The notes under the pieces are model-generated. The model saw only the letters and a list, made by a program, of their open reading frames with translations, searched no databases and had not been told where the DNA came from. Positions 9,601 to 18,065 of a stretch of 64,000 nucleotides of DNA are shown here, piece after piece. The translations under genes were made by a program, and so were the position numbers. The stretch is from NCBI RefSeq assembly GCF_900107645.1, contig NZ_FNQN01000005.1:112193-176192 (forward strand), in the 5' to 3' direction. This stretch comes from Desulfuromusa kysingii (lineage in GTDB: Bacteria; Desulfobacterota; Desulfuromonadia; Desulfuromonadales; Geopsychrobacteraceae). How positions within the stretch are numbered: position 1 is the stretch's first letter; each line of letters begins with the position of its first letter.

Positions 9601-11178
9601 ATTGGTGATCTGCGCAAAAAGTTGCTTGAAGTACCAGTAGAGCAACTTACTGTTCTTTGACAACACGGCAACCGGAGTATCGGTTCCCATAGAACCAACG
9701 GGCTCCTGACCATTCTTTGCCATCGGTGCTAAAACGACTCGCATCTCTTCCAGGGTATAGCCAAAGCTCCCTTGTGTGCGGCGGAGTTCGCTGAGGCTGG
9801 GGACCCGTTTTGTTGCCGGAGCTGGAAGGTCATCTAATCTGATCAAATGTTCACGAACCCACGAAGCATAAGGGTGCTCTGCTGCGAGGTCACCTTTAAT
9901 TTCATGATCTTCTTTAAATTGACCGGTTTCAATATCGACCAGGATCATCTTGCCGGGTGCCAGTCTCTCTTTACGCAGAATCTTCTCTGCAGGGACATCC
10001 AGAACTCCAGCTTCCGAAGCGTAGATAATCTCGTCGTCACTGGTAATCCAGTAACGGGCAGGGCGCAGACCGTTACGGTCGAGGATTGCGACAATCTGTT
10101 TGCCATCGCAGGCGACAATGTTCGCTGGGCCGTCCCAGGGTTCCATCATCGTTGCGTGGTATTCAAAGAAACCCTTAACGTCGGGGCGCAGGTGGGCTTT
10201 GGAGACCCAGGCTTCGGGCACCAGCATCGCCAGCGAGTGGGCCAGACTACGACCTGTGACCACCAGCAGTTCCAGAGCGTTATCAAGACAAGCGGTATCA
10301 GAACTCCCCTCAATGATGACAGGGTCAAGATCAGTGACTCCGTCAGCCAGATCGAGATGAGCGAATAACGCGGTCCGAGCACGCATCCGGTTAATGTTGC
10401 CACGCAGGGTATTGATCTCACCATTGTGGGCGATATAGCGAAACGGCTGAGCCAGATCCCAGGTGGGGAACGTATTGGTGCTATAACGTTGGTGGACAAA
10501 AGCCAAGGCACTGACGAGACGTTCATCATCCAATTCGGGGTAAAAGGTATTTAGTTGCTCAGAAAGGAGCATCCCTTTGTAGAGGATGGTACGGCTGGAG
10601 AGGGAGCAGACATAGAACATCTCAGCGCCAGCAAGTTTGTTGTTGCGAATGTGATTTTCAGCCCGTTTACGGGCCAGATAGAGCATCAGGTCGAAACGTT
10701 CGGCTTCGACTTCACCGCGACCGACAAAAACCTGCATTACCCGTGGTTCAAGAGCACGGGCATTGCGGCCGATGCCGCTACTATCGGTCTGAATCTCACG
10801 CCAGCCAAGGACGTTGCAACCGACGCGAACCAGTTCACGATCCAACGCGGCAATGCAAGCTTCACGAGAAACTGAATCGATAGGCAGGAAGATCATTCCG
10901 GCGCCATAATCACCCGCTACGGGGAGTTCAAAATCGCAGACTTCATGATAGTAGGTGTCTGGTATCTGAATCATCAGGCCAGCGCCATCACCATCCAATG
11001 GGTCCGCTCCTACTGCGCCTCGATGGGTCAGGTTGTAAAGAATCTCGATACCACGTTTAACGATACTATGACTCTTTTTACCCTTGATGTTGGCAATAAA
11101 ACCGACACCACAGTTATCATGCTCGTTAGCTGGATCGTACAGGCCCTGTGCGGGCGGCATACCGATATGATTTGTCAT
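6613..11178 (-). CDS. gltB: Glutamate synthase, large (alpha) subunit
   Basis: 1521 residues from the chosen start. It carries the class II glutamine amidotransferase domain whose catalytic Cys lies in HDNCGVGF, the central and FMN-binding synthase domains, the 3Fe-4S cysteines in CVMMRKCHLNTCPVG, and the C-terminal beta-helix repeats (GxTGGEAYFAGKAGERF). The ATG at 11178 (MTNHIGMPPAQGLYDP) is preferred to an ATG 96 bases upstream because AGGA precedes it and family members begin close to the amidotransferase domain. Ammonia released from glutamine is channelled to the synthase site. gltBD lies between livK and the paaK end of the aromatic operon in the same direction, so glutamate for transamination may be the link, although a separate promoter is likely. 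Confidence 0.95.
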   Translation of the reverse strand: MTNHIGMPPAQGLYDPANEHDNCGVGFIANIKGKKSHSIVKRGIEILYNLTHRGAVGADPLDGDGAGLMIQIPDTYYHEVCDFELPVAGDYGAGMIFLPIDSVSREACIAALDRELVRVGCNVLGWREIQTDSSGIGRNARALEPRVMQVFVGRGEVEAERFDLMLYLARKRAENHIRNNKLAGAEMFYVCSLSSRTILYKGMLLSEQLNTFYPELDDERLVSALAFVHQRYSTNTFPTWDLAQPFRYIAHNGEINTLRGNINRMRARTALFAHLDLADGVTDLDPVIIEGSSDTACLDNALELLVVTGRSLAHSLAMLVPEAWVSKAHLRPDVKGFFEYHATMMEPWDGPANIVACDGKQIVAILDRNGLRPARYWITSDDEIIYASEAGVLDVPAEKILRKERLAPGKMILVDIETGQFKEDHEIKGDLAAEHPYASWVREHLIRLDDLPAPATKRVPSLSELRRTQGSFGYTLEEMRVVLAPMAKNGQEPVGSMGTDTPVAVLSKNSKLLYWYFKQLFAQITNPPIDPLREEIVMSLTQYLGPARNILMPGPEHCEMLELDHPIVTNDVLEQLRHSDIQGFRGTTLSTLFDATQGPEALEQRLQALFIEAEEAVDAGRTILVLSDRGVCADKAPIPALLALSGINHHLIRVAKRSQCSLVVETGEARDVHHFALLLGYGATAINPYLAFETLQDMVTQGMLPGQDGNDHADEETDILHHYSKNYIKAIGKGLLKVFSKMGISTLQSYCSAQVFEIVGLDQEFTAKYFPGTASRIGGASLLEVATESLMRHQLAYATRVDRNRNLDRGGEYSWRREGEVHLMNPEVIALLQHAVRSGSREDYKRFSAQVDNQSERLCTLRGLFKFRPQNEPIPLDEVEPVSEIVKRFCTGAMSLGSISPEAHETLAIAMNHLGGKSNTGEGGEDPRRFTPDANGDLRRSAIKQVASGRFGVTPHYLVNADELQIKIAQGAKPGEGGQLPGHKVSEYIGELRFSVPGVTLISPPPHHDIYSIEDLAQLIFDLKNCNPKADITVKLVSEVGVGTVAAGVSKGHAERVIVSGYDGGTGASPTSSIKHAGVPWEIGLAETQQTLVLNDLRGRITVQTDGQLRTGRDVIIAALLGAEEYAFATVALVTIGCVMMRKCHLNTCPVGVATQDKAMRAKFNGKPEHVINYFTFLAEEVRELLAELGVRSLDELIGQTQYLEMDDAIKHWKNQGLDFSRILTKPQVSEGVATRRIQGQEHGLEKQLDNQLITLAKPALERQEVVNIQLPIRNSDRTFATMLSGQIALLHGREGLPAGTINIQLTGIAGQSFGAFLAPGIDLRLVGEANDYVGKGMAGGQISIRPDPKVSFVWQDNSIIGNTVLYGATGGEAYFAGKAGERFCVRNSGATAVVEGTGDHGCEYMTGGRVVCLGRTGRNFAAGMSGGFAYVLDDDNRFRRRCNPAMIDLEQMAIEDEDAKWLRQTVDKHHRLTGSPRAADILADWDNYLSRFVRVFPREYRRVLTERAAQAEKEKESIHG

Positions 11179-11511
11179 CGTTGGTCCTAAATCTATGAGG
11201 TAACTGGGGCAGAGGATATTTTTGGAACCACTGCCGGGTAAGTTTTGACGAAACGGCGAAGCCGATGCGGTCAAATATCTTGCAGCAAATAGCCGTGGGC
11301 GTTAGAAAAACGTCCGAGCCTAAGAATTCAATCAGTTTCTTGGGATGTCTTTGTCAGACTGAACTGTGAATATGACAAGAAAGCGCGACATAAATCAGAA
11401 AGATAGCCAAAGACATTACCACTTACTGTGTTTAAAATCCAACGAAAAATATATGCAAAACAGCATAATCCTTTTTGTCATCGACCTTTATAGCAATAAA
11501 CCCGCGGTAAA
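11179..11511. other. 333-base gap between gltB and livF-paaK
   Basis: No gene, RNA or convincing terminator was seen here. The gap should contain the gltB promoter on the - strand, but no good sigma70 or sigma54 pair stands out. A short TGTCTTTG/CAAAGACA inverted repeat (about 11346 and 11421), separated by more than 60 bases, is probably chance. Confidence 0.4.
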
Positions 11512-13599
11512 CTAAACAATTTCATCCTCAATACGGTTGTCAAAAACCCGCTGACTTTTCTTTTCTGACCGAGGGAGGCTGGCATAATCAACCAGTTCCA
11601 GATCAATGGAAACCAGCAACTGTTTTTTAACCTGATGGGTCACTTCGTGGCTGAGTTCCGGGCTGCGTTTGGGATCGACATTTTCGGCGCGTTCGACAAC
11701 CAAACGGAGGTGGTCGCGTTCGGCAGTATCACGGGTTAAATGGATTTGGAATTCGGAGCCGATTCCCGGAACGGATGATAAGATGGTATCAATGCTGCTG
11801 GGGTAGATATTGACACCACGGAACTTGATGGTGTCATCACTGCGTCCTTTGATCCGAGAATGACGCGGCAAAATACTGCCACAGTCGCAACGGCCGGGAA
11901 TGATCCGAGTGATGTCTCGGGTCCGGTAACGGATCAGCGGAGCTCCTTCCTTGCACAGCGATGTGACAACCATCTCTCCCCACTCCCCATCCGGTAGTGG
12001 CAATAAGGTTTCTGGGTCGAGAATTTCAACCAGATAATAATCGCCCCAGTAATGAATGCAGTCATGCTCGCTGCATTCAACGCCGGCTCCGGGGCCGTAG
12101 AGTTCAGTGAGCCCAGTGATATCAAACAATTCTGCCCCACCGAATAGCTCGGATATTTTTTGTCGCATCGAACGGCTGGACCGTTCTGAACCATAAATGA
12201 TCTTTTTAACGGCAATTCGATCGGCAACGCCACGTTTGTGGATCTCTTCTGCCATCAATAACGCCATGGATGCTGTGGAACAAAAAACAGTTGATTGAAA
12301 ATCGAGTAAAAATTGAATCTGCATGTCAATATTACCGGGACCAACAGGGACGGCCAGAGCGCCGATCTTCTCACAACCCAGTTGGAAGCCCATGCCCGCA
12401 GTCCAGACGCCATAGCCGACCGCAATCTGCACCCGGTCCAGAGGTGTGACCCCGGCCATCTGATAACAACGGGCGAAAAAATCGGTCCAATCATCGAGGT
12501 CTTTCTGGGTGTAGCAGAGAACTTTTCGTTTTCCGGTTGTCCCTGATGAGGCGTGGACGCGGACGACTTGTTCGAAAGGGACAGAGCGCAGTGGGAACGG
12601 GTAGCCATCACGCAGGTCTTCAGCGGTGGTAAACGGGAGTTTTTGTAAATCCTCCAGAGATTGGATTGTCTCCGGAGTGATGTTGAGTTGATCGAATTTT
12701 TTCCGGTATTCAGCCGAACCTTCGTAGGCGTGGCGCACTGTCCACTGAAGTCCTGCGAGCTGATGGGTTTTGAGTTCGGCCTCATTGGTAAACGCGGGCA
12801 TAAAGTTCTGTAGCTGCATGTTGGTCTTCTCCAGGCGAATATTGGTCAGTCCAGCAGCACCTAAACGGCTGGCGGCTGGGTTTGCTTTACTGGCAGTTCC
12901 GAGAAACGTTGAACGGAGCACAGGATCGTTTAATAAATCTCGACTTTTCCCCTGCTCAACGATTTTCCCGTTGGCCATCAGGTAGGCATTGTCCGAAGCT
13001 GAAAGTGCCCGTGCGGCATTTTGTTCAACCAGCAGGATCGTGGTCCCGGAACGGGAAAGTTGCTGGACAATGGCAAAGATTTCATCGGTAATTTTGGGTG
13101 CCAGTCCGAGGCTGGGTTCATCCAATAGCAATAAGCTTGGTTTTGCCATCAAGGCCCGTCCCATTGCGAGCATCTGTTGTTCGCCCCCTGACAGGGTGCC
13201 GGCCAATTGTTGCTGCCGCTCATGGAGTTTAGGAAAACGGGCAAAAACGTCATCGATCCGCAGGGTGGTCTCGGATTTTGGGAGTTTTAGCGGGATGGCT
13301 CCAAGTTGGAGATTTTCTAACACCGATAAATGACTGAAAACCTCACGTCCTTCGGGAGAGAGAGCCAAGCCACGACGCACCATCTGTGCCGGGCTGGAAC
13401 TGGTGACTTTTTTTCCGTTGAGGCTGATCTCACCGGCTGAGGGCTTAATCAGCCCCATAAGGCATTTCAGCAAGGTGCTTTTGCCTGCTCCGTTGGCCCC
13501 CACCAAGGCCACTGTTTCACCCTGGTTGATCTGCAGATCGATTCCAAACAGAGCCTGAGCTGCGCCATAGTGAGCGGTGAGATTATTGATTTTCAGCAT
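11512..13599 (-). CDS. LivF ABC ATPase fused to phenylacetate-CoA ligase (PaaK)
   Basis: One uninterrupted frame of 695 residues. Residues 1-236 are a complete LivF-type ATPase: GANGAGKST (Walker A), LSGGEQQ (signature) and LLLLDEPSLGLAP (Walker B). A linker of about 24 residues leads to a complete AMP-forming phenylacetate-CoA ligase, with HASSGTTGKRK (phosphate loop), ITGLTELYGPG and RYRTRDITRII. The PaaK part begins at an internal ATG (12819) preceded by GGAG, and from there is 435 residues, the normal length for that enzyme. The fusion would tie the aromatic amino acid importer to aryl-acetate activation. The ATG at 13599 is chosen because LivF proteins begin like MLKINNL; a GTG 48 bases upstream is possible. 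It lies downstream of livG with a repeat-containing gap. Confidence 0.9.
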   Translation of the reverse strand: MLKINNLTAHYGAAQALFGIDLQINQGETVALVGANGAGKSTLLKCLMGLIKPSAGEISLNGKKVTSSSPAQMVRRGLALSPEGREVFSHLSVLENLQLGAIPLKLPKSETTLRIDDVFARFPKLHERQQQLAGTLSGGEQQMLAMGRALMAKPSLLLLDEPSLGLAPKITDEIFAIVQQLSRSGTTILLVEQNAARALSASDNAYLMANGKIVEQGKSRDLLNDPVLRSTFLGTASKANPAASRLGAAGLTNIRLEKTNMQLQNFMPAFTNEAELKTHQLAGLQWTVRHAYEGSAEYRKKFDQLNITPETIQSLEDLQKLPFTTAEDLRDGYPFPLRSVPFEQVVRVHASSGTTGKRKVLCYTQKDLDDWTDFFARCYQMAGVTPLDRVQIAVGYGVWTAGMGFQLGCEKIGALAVPVGPGNIDMQIQFLLDFQSTVFCSTASMALLMAEEIHKRGVADRIAVKKIIYGSERSSRSMRQKISELFGGAELFDITGLTELYGPGAGVECSEHDCIHYWGDYYLVEILDPETLLPLPDGEWGEMVVTSLCKEGAPLIRYRTRDITRIIPGRCDCGSILPRHSRIKGRSDDTIKFRGVNIYPSSIDTILSSVPGIGSEFQIHLTRDTAERDHLRLVVERAENVDPKRSPELSHEVTHQVKKQLLVSIDLELVDYASLPRSEKKSQRVFDNRIEDEIV
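12819..12835 (-). promoter_or_regulatory. paaK: Nested ribosome site and start for free PaaK
   Basis: On the - strand GGAG lies about ten bases before an in-frame ATG at 12819 (protein MQLQNFMPAF). This is exactly where a stand-alone PaaK would begin, so the message may give both the fusion and the free ligase (11512-12819). Confidence 0.5.
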
Positions 13600-13649
13600 A
13601 ATTAAACCATTAAAGTAACAAGTTATAAAAAGCCACACGCGGATCACAT

Positions 13650-13757
13650 CTTTAACGCAGAAGGGGCAAGAAGCTTTCTTTCAGAGTTAAATTACAGCGA
13701 TGAGATTCTAGGATTTCTCAGCGATCTCAGCATTTCTTTGCGTCCCTCCACTAAAAA
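13650..13757. repeat. Dispersed intergenic repeat, copy 1
   Basis: It starts with TTTAACGCAG and ends with a region rich in TCTCAGCGATCTCAGC, roughly the inverted counterpart. It resembles copies at 17951-18060 and 30347-30500, and fills the gap between livG and livF-paaK. Confidence 0.5.
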
Positions 13758-13758
13758 A

Positions 13759-14523
13759 TTAAGCCGTAGCGCCCATTCGACCCAGATATGCCTCCAGCAC
13801 TAACGGATTGCAGCGGACCTCATCTGGAGTCCCTGTGGCGATACATTTACCACTGTCCAGCACCACAACCTGATCAGCGATCTCCATGACCAGATCCATA
13901 TCATGTTCGACCAGAAGCATGGTATGCCCAGCGCTTCTCAACAAGCGTAACTGCTCAGCAACAGTGGCTGTTTCTTCGGCGTTGAGACCTGCGACCGGTT
14001 CATCGAGCAAGATCAATTGTGGTTTTCCTACCGTAGCCCGAGCTAATTCAACGCGCTTTTTATCACCATAGGCTAATACTTCGGCAGGCCAGTTGGCTTT
14101 GTCGGCCAAGCCGAAGCGGTCCAGAGCTTCCAGTGCCCGTAATTTCAAACTTCTTTCCCGATGGCGCAAATAGGGGAGCCGCAACATAGCCATGAGCATC
14201 GAATCGCCCCCTTCACTGGTCAAACCAGTTAAAATATTTTCTAGAACGGTCAAACGGGGGAAAATTTTTAAATTCTGAAAGGTTCGAGATATCCCCAGTC
14301 TGCTGATTTTGTATGCTGGAAGCGAAGCGATCTGCTGTTGTTGAAAAAAAATCTGCCCCGAACTTGGTTCGATAACCCCGGTCATACAGTTAATCAAGGT
14401 ACTTTTTCCGGCACCATTTGGCCCGATCAGAGCCGTCAGTTGTCCTTTGGGAACGGTGAAAGTCACCTCACTCAGGGCCGGCAGACCGCCAAAGTTTTTA
14501 CTGACGTTCTCAAGACGCAACAT
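13759..14523 (-). CDS. livG: ABC transporter ATPase LivG
   Basis: 254 residues, the usual LivG length. GPNGAGKST (Walker A, about residue 33), LAYGDKKRVELARA (the LivG form of the signature) and LILLDEPVAGLN (Walker B) are intact. It pairs with the LivF domain to drive the LivHM permease. It overlaps the end of livM by 14 bases, so translation is coupled. Part of the - strand operon livH-iorA-iorB-livM-livG-livF/paaK. Confidence 0.93.
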   Translation of the reverse strand: MLRLENVSKNFGGLPALSEVTFTVPKGQLTALIGPNGAGKSTLINCMTGVIEPSSGQIFFQQQQIASLPAYKISRLGISRTFQNLKIFPRLTVLENILTGLTSEGGDSMLMAMLRLPYLRHRERSLKLRALEALDRFGLADKANWPAEVLAYGDKKRVELARATVGKPQLILLDEPVAGLNAEETATVAEQLRLLRSAGHTMLLVEHDMDLVMEIADQVVVLDSGKCIATGTPDEVRCNPLVLEAYLGRMGATA

Positions 14524-15508
14524 TTTTACGCCTCCGCAGTGCGAGCTTGATTTTGATGGTGTCGATCAAGCCAGTGACCAACCCTTGAGGCAGGAACATC
14601 AGCACGAGAACCAGAATGCCGCCATGAACAAAATCTTTGTAGGTCTCAAACATATCAACCCACTCTGGAAGCAGGGTAATCAGGGCCGCGCCAAACAAAG
14701 ATCCCCAGATTGATCCCATGCCACCAACGACGACCATGATGACCATATCTGTCGAGGTGAAAATACCAAAGGAGTCAGGACTGACAAAAGAATAGCAGTG
14801 GGCAAAGAGACTGCCGGCAAGTGACGCCAGCACTGCCGAGAGGATAAATACTTTAATTTTTGCGTTGCGGGTATTGACCCCCAGAGCTTGTGCTGCAACT
14901 TCGTCTCCGGCCACTGCTGAGAGACCGCGACCGACGCCACTGCGGACCAGATTCAGGCAGAGCATCAGACTGACCATGACAAAACTCCAAAGCAGGTAAT
15001 GGAGCCGGAATTCATCATCAAACTGAACGTCGCCAATCGAGAGATAAGGGATGCCGGAAAAACCACTGGGACCACCAGTCACTTCATCCCACTGCAGCAG
15101 GACCGTGTACATGACGAAGTTTAACCCCAGAGTCGCCATAGCCAGATAATGACCCGAAAGACGCAAGATCGGGACAGCGATTAACAGTGCGACCAACGCT
15201 ACCAAGATGGCGACGATCACCATGGCAAGCCAGGGAGGCATTCCAAGGGTGACAGTTGCAATGGCTGAACCATAGGCTCCCATACCGAAAAAGGCGGCAT
15301 GACCAAGAGAGATCTGTCCGGCGTAACCGATGAAAAGGTTCAGCCCGAGCACCACCAGAGCATTGATGGCGATTAGATTCGTCAGTCCGAGGGTGTAGGG
15401 ATTGTCTTCAATCAGTGGGAAGAGCAACAGTGCTAATGAGAGCCCGGTGACAGAGAGACCAGTGCGGTGGAGGTAAATAAAATAGAGGAATTTTTGTTTG
15501 CTGGTCAT
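14510..15508 (-). CDS. livM: ABC transporter permease LivM
   Basis: 332 residues, eight to ten membrane helices. It carries the family phrases GLNLFIGYAGQISLGHAAFFGMGAY near the N-terminus, and VVGGMGSIWGSLFGAALI and LFLPQGL near the C-terminus. It forms the inner-membrane channel with LivH. Located between iorB and livG, it shows that transport and oxidation genes are mixed within one operon. Confidence 0.93.
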   Translation of the reverse strand: MTSKQKFLYFIYLHRTGLSVTGLSLALLLFPLIEDNPYTLGLTNLIAINALVVLGLNLFIGYAGQISLGHAAFFGMGAYGSAIATVTLGMPPWLAMVIVAILVALVALLIAVPILRLSGHYLAMATLGLNFVMYTVLLQWDEVTGGPSGFSGIPYLSIGDVQFDDEFRLHYLLWSFVMVSLMLCLNLVRSGVGRGLSAVAGDEVAAQALGVNTRNAKIKVFILSAVLASLAGSLFAHCYSFVSPDSFGIFTSTDMVIMVVVGGMGSIWGSLFGAALITLLPEWVDMFETYKDFVHGGILVLVLMFLPQGLVTGLIDTIKIKLALRRRKNVAS

Positions 15509-15597
15509 AGAATTCTATTTACCATAAAAGCTCTGAATTATAGGGAGCAGATCGCCCTCTAAAGCAGTTCTCAGCATTACAGTGTCTCCGTGGATCT

Positions 15598-16104
15598 TCA
15601 TTTGTTACTGTCCAAGCCTTTGTGGAAGGCGGCTAAATTTTGTTCTACAAACCTTGCCGGAGCCAACTGTTTGATTGCGGTTTCACAGTCTTCGATGCCG
15701 CAAAACAACACTTGCTTCTGTACGGCCAAGCCTAACAACACGAGGTTCAAGAGGACGGCATTACCAAGATCACGGGCGATTTTTGCAGCGTCAATCCGGA
15801 TCCCTTCACCGGTATTTTCAGCATTGAGCAACAGTTTTCCATCGGCTTTAAGTAATGATTGATGAACCGGAAGATTAGCTTCCCAGAGGAGCAGCCCCAA
15901 GTCGGCCTGACCAGTGCGTACCAGCGGACTGGCAAAATTGCCAACCTTGATGGTCGAGAGGACGGTGCCACCCCGTTGAGCCATGCCGTGGGTTTCCGAG
16001 GTCAACACGGGAATCCCTGTGTTGACGGCAACCTGTGCAATCACTCGGGTCAAAAACAGCACACCCTGTCCGCCGATGCCACTGACGATAATCTGCTGTT
16101 TCAT
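15598..16104 (-). CDS. iorB: Indolepyruvate:ferredoxin oxidoreductase, beta subunit
   Basis: 168 residues of the gamma-type domain of 2-oxoacid:ferredoxin oxidoreductases. GIGGQGVLFLTRVIA near the N-terminus and SETHGMAQRGGTV are hallmarks. The start at 16104 overlaps the iorA stop as ATGA and has a perfect AGGAGG seven bases upstream; a longer in-frame extension has no such support. With IorA it oxidatively decarboxylates aryl-pyruvates (indolepyruvate, phenylpyruvate, hydroxyphenylpyruvate) to aryl-acetyl-CoA and reduced ferredoxin. Somewhat shorter than many IorB proteins but with the core complete. Confidence 0.92.
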   Translation of the reverse strand: MKQQIIVSGIGGQGVLFLTRVIAQVAVNTGIPVLTSETHGMAQRGGTVLSTIKVGNFASPLVRTGQADLGLLLWEANLPVHQSLLKADGKLLLNAENTGEGIRIDAAKIARDLGNAVLLNLVLLGLAVQKQVLFCGIEDCETAIKQLAPARFVEQNLAAFHKGLDSNK

Positions 16105-17927
16105 GATTTTTCCTCCTTGATGATGGCCGCAACTGGGCAAACCGGGATACAGGTGCCGCAACCGATGCAGCGATCCTGATCAACCACAGCGATATTCCGG
16201 GTTCTATCCATGGATAGAGCCGGACATTCGAAAGCACTGGTACATTTTTCACAGCCGATACAGTTGTCCTGAATGGTGACGGTAAAGGATTTCTGGGCTT
16301 TACGAGTTGCCGGATCCATGATACAGCCATGGCGGGCAATCAAAACCGCAACGCCCCCCTCAGGGGAGCGAATATAGCTATCAGCTTGTTTCAACAACGC
16401 TTCAAAGCGTTCATGATCATAGGGGTTGCAGGTTTCCAGAAATTCAACCCCACTGGCTTTGACCAGAGGTTCAATAGCAATGGCTTTGGTGGGTTTATTC
16501 CCGGCCGCGACCCCCATGTGGGGAACGGGCTGGCCACCTGTCATTGCCGCAGTGGCGTTGTCGAGGATGACAACAATCATCCGGGTTTGCTGGATAACGG
16601 CATTAATCAGCGCTGGAATTCCGGCGTGAAAAAAGGTTGAATCACCGATGGTGACAACGATGGTCGGAAATTGTCCATCATCCTGCTGATAGGCTTGGTA
16701 GAAACCTGCCCCCTGACTGATGCAAGCCCCCATGCAATGGACGGTGTGGACGGCGCCCAGATTCATCCCCAGGGTGTAGCAACCGATATCGGAAGGGAAG
16801 ATCCCTTTGGGAAAACATTTCTTGATGGTGTAAAAGGCCGTTCGATGGGAACAGCCCGGACAGAGAGAGGGGCGTTGTCCACGTCGAGCTGCCGGTTTCT
16901 CTGCGGGTGGCGCAAGCTGAAGGAAATCAGCTAGCGCTTGATGGATCACATCGGGTGTCAGCTCTCCCTCACGGGGGACTCCCCCTGTTTGCTTGCCAAC
17001 GGCTCCGGGGTGGGCGAGTTGTAGCTCAATGACCGGATAGGTTTCTTCCAGAATCAGCACTCGATCGTACTTTTTCTGCATCAGCTTACAGAAATCGGGG
17101 TTTAACGGGTAGGGCATCAACACCTGGTAAAGATCGATAGTATGATCTAACCCGAGTTCTTCGAGCAGGTCGACCAGATTACTGTAAGCAATCCCTGATG
17201 CTATAAAAGCTGTCCGGGGTTGGCTTTCGTTACCAGAGAGCAGTCGTGGCTGCCAGGCAGGTTCGAGCGCAATTTCTTCCAGATGACGGTTCAGGTTTCG
17301 ATGCAGCTGCGGTAGAAAAGCAGGTGTTGCAGCCCACCGGGTCGGATTGGGCTCAAAGTCGGCTTGTCGCTTCAATTCTATCGGTTTTTCCAGGGAAACA
17401 TTCTGCCGCGAATGGCAGATTCTGGTTGTCGGTCGTAAGACAATGTTGGTTTCATATTTCTCCGACAATTCAAAAGCCGGTTGAATCATCGCTTTAGCTT
17501 CAGCGGGACTAGAGGGGTCAAGTACTGGTACCCGCGCCTGTAAGCAGAAGAGTCGCGTGTCTTGCTCATTTTGTGAACTGTGGGGGCCGGGATCATCGGC
17601 GACAATCGTTAGCATTCCCCCTTTGATTCCGATATAAGCGGTACGCATAAAAGGATCGGCCGCCACGTTCAGGCCCACTTGTTTCATTACTGCGACAGAA
17701 CGTTTGCCAGTGTAACTGGCTGCCAGAGCGACCTCAAAAGCAATTTTTTCGTTCACAGACCATTCGATATGGAGGGGTTCGACCGCTTGTTCCTGTCGAT
17801 CAATCACCGCTTGAAGAATCTCTGTCGAGGGGGTGCCGGGATAGGCGGCGGCGACCTGGCAACCCGCTTCAATCAGTCCCTGACCGATCGCTTCGTTGCC
17901 CATGAGAAGTTCAATTTGATTTTTCAT
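16101..17927 (-). CDS. iorA: Indolepyruvate:ferredoxin oxidoreductase, alpha subunit
   Basis: 608 residues. The N-terminal pyrimidine-binding domain (GNEAIGQGLIEAGCQVAAAYPGTPSTE is the family opening) is followed by the thiamine diphosphate domain with GDSTFFHAGIPALINA. Two C-terminal 4Fe-4S ferredoxin clusters have motifs CIGCEKC and CIGCGTCIPVCP. It performs the thiamine-dependent oxidation of aryl-pyruvates and hands electrons to ferredoxin. It lies between livH and iorB. A repeat-containing gap of 138 bases separates it from livH, and it overlaps iorB by four bases. Confidence 0.95.
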   Translation of the reverse strand: MKNQIELLMGNEAIGQGLIEAGCQVAAAYPGTPSTEILQAVIDRQEQAVEPLHIEWSVNEKIAFEVALAASYTGKRSVAVMKQVGLNVAADPFMRTAYIGIKGGMLTIVADDPGPHSSQNEQDTRLFCLQARVPVLDPSSPAEAKAMIQPAFELSEKYETNIVLRPTTRICHSRQNVSLEKPIELKRQADFEPNPTRWAATPAFLPQLHRNLNRHLEEIALEPAWQPRLLSGNESQPRTAFIASGIAYSNLVDLLEELGLDHTIDLYQVLMPYPLNPDFCKLMQKKYDRVLILEETYPVIELQLAHPGAVGKQTGGVPREGELTPDVIHQALADFLQLAPPAEKPAARRGQRPSLCPGCSHRTAFYTIKKCFPKGIFPSDIGCYTLGMNLGAVHTVHCMGACISQGAGFYQAYQQDDGQFPTIVVTIGDSTFFHAGIPALINAVIQQTRMIVVILDNATAAMTGGQPVPHMGVAAGNKPTKAIAIEPLVKASGVEFLETCNPYDHERFEALLKQADSYIRSPEGGVAVLIARHGCIMDPATRKAQKSFTVTIQDNCIGCEKCTSAFECPALSMDRTRNIAVVDQDRCIGCGTCIPVCPVAAIIKEEKS

Positions 17928-17950
17928 TTATTCTAACCTTAAATTGAAAA

Positions 17951-18060
17951 AACTTTAACGCAGAGTTGGAGAGAACGCTGAGACCGCAGAGAAGAGCTAG
18001 AGTCTTTTTCGGTTTAAACCTCAAAGCAAAGCTTTCTCTCCGATCTCTCCGTTAATATTT
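17951..18060. repeat. Dispersed intergenic repeat, copy 2
   Basis: Left part ACTTTAACGCAGAG...GAGAGAACG with further GCAGAG units, right part CTTTCTCTCCGATCTCTCC...TTAA, so the two ends are roughly inverted. It lies between iorA and livH and runs to within six bases of the livH stop. Confidence 0.55.
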
Positions 18061-18065
18061 TAGTT

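Noticed and set aside
9847-10368. Open frame of 173 codons on the + strand within gltB
   Set aside because: Antisense shadow of a clear, conserved gene; no ribosome site or motif.
13650-18060. Possible CRISPR-like repeats in the aromatic operon gaps
   Set aside because: Units are imperfect, few and not evenly spaced, with no spacers or cas genes; treated as dispersed repeats.
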